Source: Anoplolepis gracilipes (Eukaryota; Arthropoda; Insecta; Hymenoptera; Formicidae). From it: DNA of 64,000 bases. Shown one piece after another: positions 55,301-64,000 of the stretch. The number at the start of each line of letters is the position of its first letter. Position 1 is the stretch's first letter. The notes beneath the pieces are model-generated. The model saw nothing but the letters and a program-made list of their open reading frames with translations. It had not been told where the DNA came from and did no database searches. The stretch spans positions 852,001 to 916,000 of the forward strand of contig NC_132976.1 in NCBI RefSeq assembly GCF_047496725.1, read 5' to 3'. Made by a program: the position numbers and the translations under genes.

Positions 55301-56777
55301 GTCCCGCGATTTAATCCCTTACGGAATGTTATATGTTTCGAAGATCCTTTACAGTTCACTGGCAGAAAAGTTTCCGCTTGCTCCCGAAAAGGATATCCTG
55401 AAGGCTGTTGGTAATTTAATTTATTATCATTTCATCAATGCCGCAATTGTAGCACCGGATACCTTCGACATCGTTACGTTGCCGGTCGATAAATCCTTGT
55501 CCTCCTGCCAAAGGAAGAATCTGGCCAGTATAGCCAAAGTGTTGCAATTCTCCACTTCGAAGAAGGGCTTCGGCGAGGAGGCACCGCACTTGGAATGTTT
55601 GAATCCTTTTATAATCGCCTGCCACGAGAAGTTCAAAGACTTCTTTCGATATTGCTGTCAAGTCGAGGATCTTGAAGAGCACTTCGATATTCATGAATAT
55701 ACGGAAGCCACGCTTATACAAAGCCCAGAGATATGCGTATCTTTACAAGAAATATGCGAGATACATGCCTTGATGTTGAGATACGAAGATGTGATAGCGC
55801 CAGATCCATCGGATTCTTTGCATGATTTGTTGGATGATCTTGGTCCGGTGCCGACTGTAGCATCGTTACTAGGAATATCCAACGCGGTGTACGAGACGAA
55901 TTTGGCACGATACAGCAAACAAGAAGTATGCTTAGTATTGACAAACAAATTTCAAGTGCCAAGAAACAACGACACGAATCTGAACAATCTCTTCGTCAAG
56001 GCAAAAGAATTGCTCGTTTCGGTTATTTCATTCTTGAAAAAACCGACTCTCGTAGAATCCTTGGAGATCACTTCTTCTCCAATGTGCGCGAGATTATTCG
56101 ATTATTCGTCCATGTCAGCGACAGTTCGTGAGAGTTCGTCTATAAATGACTGCAAAATGCAATTGCGCGCGTACCTCAACAAACTCGAGCTAGAAGGATG
56201 GGTGACTCGTGCGGATGGTTATCAAACGATCGTGACCTCGATAGCGAGAGATATTTGCAACAAGAACAAGTATCGCGTTGCGAGGGACAAGGAGTTGCAA
56301 ACGCTGCGCGCGACCAAAATGCGATTGGACGAGAAGACAAAATATTATCAGGAGCAAGTCGAATTCTATAACGAATACATAAGAGGTTGTCTTCAAAATC
56401 TGCACAGAGGGAAGAGTTCGCTTCGCGCGATGCAAAAGGACACTCATACCTTGTCCAAACTACGATCCAAAATGACGGTCAAGTATTCTGCCTGGAAGCT
56501 GCAGGAGAAGGGCGTGCTGATGGAGGTTGATCAGACACTAAGTCCGACGGAAATGAAAAACGTAATATTTGAGATAAACCCGACGGAGCATAACGGCGTT
56601 TTCTCTGTGCGCTGCAAGTTTATGGGCGTCGAGTTGGAAAAGCTCGACATTAGTATACAGGAATTGCTTGAAATGCAGTACGAAGGTCGTTCTTATATGG
56701 ATATGTTCGGCAGAGCAAAAGTCAACGTGAATCTGCTCTTGTATCTACTAAATCGGAAATTTTACGGCAAAAAATGA
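49457..56777 (+). CDS. IQGAP1: IQGAP scaffold protein (CH, IQ, GAP-related and RasGAP C-terminal domains)
   Basis: IQGAP binds actin, calmodulin and Rac/Cdc42-GTP and organises cell cortex and adhesion. Nineteen exons join in frame: 49457-49496, 49878-49971, 50073-50307, 50405-50549, 50725-50882, 50966-51097, 51182-51266, 51377-51468, 51552-51717, 51798-51961, 52392-52526, 52626-52782, 52880-53125, 53234-53397, 53478-53621, 53701-54072, 54183-54347, 54418-54531, 54612-56777; 1657 residues, typical for the family. The calponin-homology domain is in exons 2-4 (AYEYLCYLEGAK, PPTTELEENLRNGVYLAKLG, FRHTDNINHF). IQGAP repeats follow, then a degenerate WW-like segment (exon 15, one Trp) and three IQ motifs (LIRLQACIKGYLLRKK, VMIQAWWRGIRQRK, IIKIQALWRGRASRK). 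The long last exon carries the GAP-related domain (INAAIVAPDTFD) and RasGAP_C end (RAKVNVNLLLYLLNRKFYGK). The GAP-related domain of this family does not stimulate GTP hydrolysis. Confidence 0.95.
52228..52301. repeat. (TA)n(T)n tract in IQGAP intron 10
   Basis: About 36 bases of TA followed by about 38 consecutive T within the intron before exon 11. The T-run is about 90 bases upstream of the acceptor at 52391. Confidence 0.95.
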
Positions 56778-58840
56778 AGGAAATTATTTTTATAATCGTT
56801 GGCGTATCTTTCAGTAACTAACCATCGGCATAATTTAGGAGAATATGCGTATTAAACGTGCAATTAATTTGCCAGCGCGTGTTCAGAGTGGCAACAGTAT
56901 TTTATCACCATGACAAATAATTAAAAGTATATTTTTTCTATATTTCTAAATTATTTTCATGATCGTTGATTTTAATACGCAAAACTATATATAATATGTG
57001 AAGCATGGAAGTTTATAACAAATTGATTTTTTTTTTTTTATCAAAATAAGGCGATTCAAATTCTTCTCTCTTCGTGCATTTTGCAAGCAGCACTGTAAAT
57101 TACCATTCAAGATAAATAGAGTAAAGTCTAAATTATGCGAAAGATATATATGATATATTAACTTATCACACCGTTTGTATTTATTTTTTTATTTCACGCG
57201 ATGTTTTTCTAATAATTAAGTAGTGTATGAGCACTACTAATACAGTACTCTTTGTAGGATATAATTTCACAAATAATATAATTTTCGTATAATGTGTGTC
57301 GGTCTCTTTAACAGCAATCTATCTAGTCTATGACACAGCATGCGTTTTGTAAATAATTGTATACGAATATTCAAAATATCAATATTTGCAAATACAGTTA
57401 TTGTATTCAAAATATCAATGCGATACAAGCTTGACAATGGTCGCCTAATATTATATGTATATAAAGGTATTTAGGTAAACTTATTTAATTCCTGATTATG
57501 AATTTGTATACATGCGACTGCAATGTAGACATAAGAAGCTATTTCAAGTTAAGAAACCCTTGATCAATATTGTAATATCAGATTTAGGTTTTGGCGACAA
57601 AGAAATAATAAATTATAAATTTTAATAAATGTGCGTTTTGTGTCTTATTTTAAACCATATTACACGTCTTTCTCTCTATATGGGTGTGTGAGTCTACATC
57701 AGATTCTTAAATTATCTGAACAGAACATGTAAAAGCTTCAAAAGTTAATGGAGAATAATTTGACGTGTTAATACACGCGTTGATAGAAAAATTAGTATTA
57801 ATTTCAAATAATAATAAAAAAAAATATATATATATAATACAATTAAAAAAAACAGGTTTACGATTATTTTTATTTCTAAATTTAATTTTAAGTCCGATTT
57901 AACCTAATTTGTGTTGGCCATAACCAAATAACTTATATATGTAGCAGTGTTGAACTTTACAGGTTGCGGCATAAGTTACCTAAAGTTAAGATCATCGCAC
58001 ACAAAAATGAATAAGCTACCTACATGTGCATAGCATAAGGTCGTATATAAGGACCAATGAGCATGGAGCATTAAGTCGCCATATTGATTCACATAATATT
58101 ATTATTGGTCCATACGACTTAGGTGGGAATTGCAAGTTGCAAATATACAAACCTTTGACTATAGAAGTATGGACTGCTAGCACTCCAATTTTTCCGATTA
58201 GAGCAAGCGAGAGGTTGTGTATCCAACATATCAACAACATTGATTGATTTTCTGTGCCACCATCAAATATCAAAAGGTCGAAATTCAAATCATGAGGTCA
58301 TATTAATTGTAGAAATAGTAATGATATGTGTCCGAGAACTTTATATAGTAGATAATTTATATCGATTATTATATTTTTTATAAACTAACATCTTCATCTT
58401 TTTCTGTCAAAGAATTTTGAACTCGAAATTGGTGAGTAATAACTTTGTTATTATGTTGATACAAAACATGCAGAGATAAAGATATATGCTAAGTAATTTT
58501 TATAAGTTAAAGGTCTCTTTAAAAAAAAGATATAACATTGTTTTTTTATACTATTCTTATAATTATGCATTTTTTCTGTATACAATTTAAATATTAAAAT
58601 TACAAAATTACATTAAAACTTTTACTAAAAATTCCATTGGCTTATTTATTTGAAAAATATGTTCATGATTAGAGACATACTAATATAAATGTTTAACATA
58701 ATGTAATACTCTTTGTTGAATATTTCTGATATAAAACAACGACAACATATTTGCTTATTTCAAAAGAAAATATCTTTTTCTTTCAAAATATATACGTAAT
58801 TGATACAAAGTATATACATGCAAGTTTAATATTTTATAGA
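56778..58840. other. IQGAP 3' flank and Xpa upstream region
   Basis: Two kilobases of AT-rich sequence with no supported exon. The IQGAP 3' UTR likely ends near an AATAAA at about 57604-57630. The Xpa promoter should lie near 57,950-58,830. One small inverted repeat is listed separately. The open frames here lack family features. Confidence 0.45.
58036..58121. repeat. 86-bp inverted repeat (mini-MITE)
   Basis: The ends TAAGGTCGTATATAAGGACCAAT and its near complement ATTGGTCCATACGACTTA are separated by about 45 bases. Short, with CCAAT-type cores as in several other elements of this window. Upstream of Xpa. Confidence 0.5.
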
Positions 58841-60121
58841 ATGGCTAGTACAACAGCAAGTACAGAAAACGATTCTACTAAAAATGGGAGCAATATCGAT
58901 ATGGAGAAACAATTTAAAGAAAGGGCTGAAAGGAATCATCAGAAAGCACTTTTGTTAAAAAAGTCTAAGATCGTAACTCATCCATATGCAAGGTATATGT
59001 CAAACACATGAAAGAATTATTACATATAAAGTATAATATATGAAACCATATTTCCTTTACAATGATAAACTCTTTTTATATAAGAGTAATTTATTGTCTC
59101 TACAAATATGCTTGAATAATTTTTTAATGTAATCAATAATGTGGTTGCTATAGAGAAAATAGTGAGTCTACAAAAGGAAGATTACTGAAAGTTCAAGGGC
59201 AACGTGTTATTGATAGTGGTGGAGGTTTCCTAATAGAAGAAAATAATGAATTAGAGCAACAAATGGTATAAAAAAAATATATATATGTTGATATATGGTC
59301 ATAAGTAATTTTATAGTGTTAATAATATTGCATATTTATTTAATTAGCTGAAGATTAGAACAGAACCAGAACCTGTTATTGGTAAATTTAATCAGTGTGA
59401 AGAATGCCAACAGAAATTTGGGGATTCGTATCTTTTGCAAACATTTGATCTAGTTGTCTGTGATAAATGCAGGTATGATAATATTATTTAAGATAAATAG
59501 TTCTGTTAAATTTTATCCATTTTATCTTTCACAGATATCTGTTAATAATCTCGAAAAATCACAATTATTATATCATTACACATTGTTCTAGAGATAAAGA
59601 GGGAAAGCACTCTTTAATTACCAAGACAGAAGCTAAACAAGAGTACTTACTGAAAGATTGTGATCTTGATAAGCGGGAGCCTGTGCTGAAGTATATCGTG
59701 CGAAAGAATCCTCACAATGTGAACTGGGGTGAGATGAAGTTATATCTTCATTTGCAGATAGAGCAAAGGGCTTTAGAAGTATGGGGTTCGGAAGAAAATC
59801 TGCTGAAAGAGAAAGAAGCCCGCGATATAAAGCGAGAGGGAGCCAAGATCAAAAAATTTAACAAAAAGGTATGTTATTTTTATGCTGATTTGTGTAATAG
59901 ATTATGAGATTTTTATATATCTTTTGATGCTAAAAGAAGTTTTGTTTGTATTAATGAAGATCAAACAATTGCGAATGCAAGTGAGAAGCTCGTTGTACGA
60001 TAAAACGATAAAAGCATCTCACACTCACGAATTTGGAGAAGATACATACAATGAAGAGGATGATACATATACACATACTTGCACAATATGCAGTTATGAA
60101 GAAACATATGAAAAAATGTGA
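58841..60121 (+). CDS. Xpa: XPA, DNA damage verification and assembly factor of nucleotide excision repair
   Basis: XPA binds damaged DNA with RPA, TFIIH and ERCC1 during nucleotide excision repair. Five exons join in frame: 58841-58992, 59154-59265, 59348-59472, 59592-59868 and 59960-60121, 275 residues (human XPA has 273). The amino end has ERAERNHQKALLLKKSK and HPYAR. The C4 zinc finger is in exon 3 (CEECQQKFGDSYLLQTFDLV then CDKC). The DNA-binding domain in exon 4 shows TKTEAKQEYLLKDCDLDKRE, LKYIVRKNPHNVNWGEMKLY and LQIEQRALEVWG. The carboxyl TFIIH-binding end is HEFGEDTYNE ... CTICSYEETYEKM. The start ATG follows an in-frame region without an earlier ATG and gives the expected length. 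Confidence 0.96.
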
Positions 60122-60681
60122 ACTCAAATAACCGTTTATAATAAAATATGAGAATTAATGTGTATTTAATATTATTTTATATGAAGGTATAATTGTTGAA
60201 TACGAATTTATAGATAAGTCTTTCAAAACTTTTTTTCGGAAATTTGTTAGGATTGTGCATATTTATATCTTATTGAGAGGAATATTTGATTCATATATTT
60301 CTAAAAATACATGAAATAAATACACAAATAAAATAATAAATATAATATAATATAATAATAATAATAAAAATGAACAAAACGAGGATGAAAATGAATTAAA
60401 CGATGAAGATGATGAAGAAAGTAATAACTATTCCGTAATGTCCAACGCTGAACACTCAAATGCTGATCAATCTGATTTATCAGTTAATGATCGCAATCAA
60501 GCGCAAAATCCCGATGACAGATAAATTGAATAAAAGCATATCAGACATATTATTATTATTGATAAAAATATTTCCTTTTAGAATTTATATAAATTCCAAA
60601 AGTTATGAATTATGACTAAAAAATAGTACTATAACGTATTCACAACTCATTATGCAATATATTTGAAGAAGGATCATAGAT
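60122..60681. other. Convergent 3' flanks of Xpa and Hmgcr
   Basis: AT-rich, with an AATAAA-like hexamer after the Xpa stop (near 60139-60145). An acidic, Asn-rich open frame without start or acceptor lies at about 60355-60524; I do not call it a gene. The Hmgcr 3' UTR (minus) ends somewhere here. Confidence 0.4.
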
Positions 60682-63028
60682 TTAAGTTAAATATTTCTTT
60701 TTAGGCTCAGCGATGATTCCGATCGGCAAAACGTTTGGCACACATAAGTTTTCGCTGCCGTCATTATTGCCATAAGTTGTATTCATTGAGTTATTAATTA
60801 ACACAGCTGATCTGTAAAAAGAGTAAAACATGCAATTTATTTGCAAAAAAGTTTTTGAACTGATAACTAAAACAATTCTATATTTACGAAAGAGAGAGAG
60901 AGAAAGAGAAACTTGATACTTTTATGAGAAAGAAATAATATCCACACACAATAAAATAATAATCTGCCTTACACGATTATTGTATTAAATTCCTCAATTG
61001 AGATATTTCATGCCACATACCTGTTATGTCTCAAATGACTCTTAACTAAATGTCCTGCTGTTAGTGCGGCCATTAAGGATAATTCTCCAGCGAGTACAGT
61101 GGCGCAAACGATTCGGGCGAGTTTGCTGGCATTGTGGCCGGGTTCCTCTATATGCGCTCCCTTTACTCCCAGCATCGCTAAGCACGCGCCTTGCGCCGGT
61201 AGACCCGTACCGCCACCCACCGTGCCAATTTCTATGCTGGGCATTGTACACGACACATATAGATCTTCACCCTCGGTGCCCCATGGTTCCATCAGTGTCA
61301 TACAGTTACTGCTACCAACATTCTGCGCGGGATCCTGTCCGGTAGCAATAAAAATTGCGGTAACAATATTAGCAGCATGAGCGTTGAAGCCGCCCACGCT
61401 ACCTGCTACGGCAGAACCGATCATGTTCTTGCTGATGTTAACATCGACTAGTGCATGCACCGACGTTTTCAGCACGTCGGTCACGACATCCGCGGGTACG
61501 ATCGCTTCGCATACTACGCTTTTGCCCCTGCCTTCGATCCAATTGACGGCAGCAGGTTTTTTGTCGGTGCAAAAGTTTCCACTGAGGGAAAGTATCTCCA
61601 TGTCTGTAAAATGGGTCTGTACTGTTTGTAAGGATTTTTCTGTTCCTTTTGATAACATATTCATACCCATAGCATCGCCGGTTTTCGCGACAAAACGTAC
61701 AAATAGATATCGGCCAGCAATTCGTACATGAATCTTTGTTAGACGGGCGAAACGACTAGTTTGATCAAAGCTCCTCTTCATTTCCTGAAAATTCTCTGTT
61801 TGTTGCATCCACGACATTGCCTCGCTTGCACGTACGATGCTTGGGAATCGCACCACCGGTCCGCGGGTCATGCCGTCATCCACTATGCGACTAGTTACAC
61901 CGCACTTGATGAGCGCACGGCTACCACGATTCGTGGAGGCCACTAGGCAACCCTCGGTCGTAGCCATCGGTACATGATACAGCTGACCATCTATTAGCAA
62001 TGGCCCGGCGATACCAACTGGCACTGGCACATAGCCAATCACGTTTTCGCAACAGGAACCCAGTACTTTATTGTAGTCATAATTTTTGTACGGTAAATCA
62101 GCCATTTCTTCGGTAAACTTGCCGGCGGAGCTCACAATGAGACGTCTGATACCAACGCCGCGTTCCATGTCACCTACTGCTTTTTCCAATTGGTATGCAG
62201 CTATATGTTTATGTTTCACTAGTTGTATCACTTCCTCGTCCGTTAACGCGTTAGCTCCGATCTGCAAACGAAAACGTTGAAATAAACAATTTGGTCTTTA
62301 ATGAACAAGTAAATGAAAAATATGCACTGTAAACTGTCTGTTTTAAATATTTTGAATTGCTCATCTCTTTTTCTCCAATAAAATAGTATATTCAATCATA
62401 AACGTTTACAGAATTATGTAATATTATAATAATATAAAAAATAGAATATAAAAATATAATTCTTACTTCAGACTTATATATCTCAAGACAGTCTTCTATA
62501 CTTCTAGGAACTTCAGATTTTTTCAGTGAGGAATCGTTCTCGCTAATTAACTCGTGATACATCGCGTCAGTTTGCACTTCTTTGTCGACACATTCCACAT
62601 AGGTGTCATTGTCGACCTCGATCCATCCACTAGACAGAGGAGAGATTGACTGTTGGATCGCCGGCAGGGTTGCAATGCTGAACCGTTGTCGCAATGACAT
62701 ATTCATGATTGTATTCGGACTCATAGAGCCATCGTGATGGACGCTTTCCGTTTTCTCCTCCGTTATTGTTTCTCTTTCCTCTCGCTGGAATCTTAGTTGT
62801 TTGGCAATCATGTCGTTCCTATCTTCGAAGAAGATGAACTTTACGACCAGTGCCAATAACAGAATTGATATCACGACATAATCCGCGCTGGGCAATAGCC
62901 AACTCATTAAAGATTCTTCTATTCTGGAGTTTTCACTATGATCGGAACCGTTTAATACTGCATTTGAACTCGTGGATGTAGTCATGTCCGCCGCGTATTC
63001 GCTTTTCTCACCCTTAAGAGACCAGCGA
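60682..63028 (-). CDS. Hmgcr: HMG-CoA reductase, linker and catalytic domain (5' part off the window)
   Basis: This ER enzyme reduces HMG-CoA to mevalonate with NADPH. In insects this feeds juvenile hormone and other isoprenoids, not sterols. Minus-strand exons: 62467-63028, 61021-62261 and 60682-60811. The first visible exon carries one membrane segment (YVVISILLLALVVKFIFF) and a Ser-rich linker. The large exon is the catalytic domain, with all four catalytic residues in context: Glu in MATTEGCLVASTNRG, Lys in DKKPAAVNW, Asp in GQDPAQNVGSSN and His in EEPGHNASKLAR. NADPH-site glycines are in GDAMGMNM and GTVGGGTG. The HNR|S sequence at the last junction matches the AMP-kinase serine site. 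The preceding membrane/sterol-sensing exons lie beyond the right edge: the exon at 63028 begins after a CAG acceptor, not at an ATG. Confidence 0.96.
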
Positions 63029-64000
63029 CTGCAAAGAGATATAAATTAATGCACAATTCAATCTAAGTAATTATACATACATCAAGAGGAATACATTTTT
63101 TTATCATAAAATAAAATTATACTATATGTTATACTAAGTTTATTTGTATATTCCTATTATTTTTGTTCATATAGTATGAAAATTGTAAATATAATTCTAA
63201 CAAAATGACAATTGAAATTATATAGACTTATAAAACATAATATTAAAAATATTTATAATTAAAATTCTGAGATAAAAACTGCTTCACGTATATCACAATT
63301 TGTAACAACATTTGTAACACTATTACTATGTACAATAATAATAGTAATACTATGTATTATATTAATTGCATTAGAATTAATTAAATTAATAAATAAGAGA
63401 AAGTTGTTTTTCTTTACTGATTGTGAAACAAACACGAAGCAATCGCGACAACGTCTTTTCTCCAACTACAATATCAATCTGGGGAGTGATATAATAGACG
63501 AAGAAACGTAAAATATTTGAATATTTGCAGATCTACATTGACATCACCTTTTCTCATAGTATTACTTATTTTTGGATTCTCTTATCTACATCTTTTACTT
63601 TGTATGGACGTCTGTCGATTTTTTGTTCGCACGCTTTTATTATTATTATTAACGTTCATGTAATATTAAAATGCATATCACCATTCATACGAACTTTGTA
63701 CGAAAGCGTAACACTTCCTTGATGGAAAATTTTGCTGAAAGTATTATGAAATCAATGAAAAGTAAAATAAAAATTATTGAAAAATTGTAAGTTATTGAAA
63801 AATTACTGAACATAATTCAAAATAAATCACAATTTTCCGTATAAAATTTAATGTAATACTGCGAAATATAAGGAAAGTTAAACTATACTATTGAAAAGTA
63901 ATAAAAGAGTTTTGAAATATTAGACATTATGAAATTTATTGAATTAAACTGAAAACTTTTAAATAAAAAATGCTGAAAAATTGAAATATTGATGAAATGA
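63029..64000 (-). other. Hmgcr intron (right-edge region)
   Basis: Sequence upstream, in the minus direction, of the first visible Hmgcr exon, presumably one intron running off the edge. AT-rich; I found no membrane-domain exon, repeat or other gene in it. Confidence 0.5.

Noticed and set aside
60355..60524. Acidic Asn/Asp/Glu-rich open frame between Xpa and Hmgcr
   Set aside because: No start codon at its beginning, no acceptor upstream, and no family I recognise; likely chance in repetitive AT-rich DNA.

Overview
The window looks like nuclear DNA of a hymenopteran insect, most likely an ant. It is AT-rich, the genes carry short GT-AG introns, and the proteins are conserved animal housekeeping and signalling proteins. 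The species cannot be fixed from the sequence alone. Genes were built by joining exons by eye at splice sites that keep the reading frame and match the known domain order; UTRs were mostly not resolved.

Layout from left to right: first coding exon of Smox (Smad2/3, minus, rest off the left edge); Iws1 (plus); ribosomal protein gene RpL18A copy A (minus); a decayed noi/SF3A3 pseudogene (plus); a second intact RpL18A, copy B (plus); a decayed F-box/FBA gene copy followed by a decayed last exon of inturned; the intact F-box/FBA gene (plus) convergent with intact inturned (minus); fizzy/Cdc20 (minus); Son (plus); Prp6 (plus); the AGFG/drongo ArfGAP gene (plus); dreadlocks/Nck (minus); IQGAP (plus, 19 exons); Xpa (plus); and the catalytic 3' half of HMG-CoA reductase (minus, 5' part off the right edge).

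The genes do not form one pathway. Several handle mRNA: Iws1 (elongation, export), Son (splicing co-factor), Prp6 (tri-snRNP) and the noi relic (U2 SF3a). Others are in TGF-beta/activin signalling (Smox), planar polarity (inturned), mitosis (fizzy), SH2/SH3 and Rac/Cdc42 cytoskeletal signalling (dock, IQGAP), nucleotide excision repair (Xpa) and isoprenoid synthesis (Hmgcr).

The least ordinary part is 10-19 kb. Two inverted, both intact RpL18A genes flank a dead noi copy, next to a direct duplication of the F-box/inturned 3' region in which one copy has decayed. The RpL18A copies differ at many synonymous sites but only four residues, so both appear to have been kept by selection. Mobile DNA is mostly short inverted-repeat elements (MITEs) and one internally deleted Tc1-like element with TA target duplications. 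I see no CRISPR array, tRNA, rRNA or virus, and no clearly new multi-gene system.
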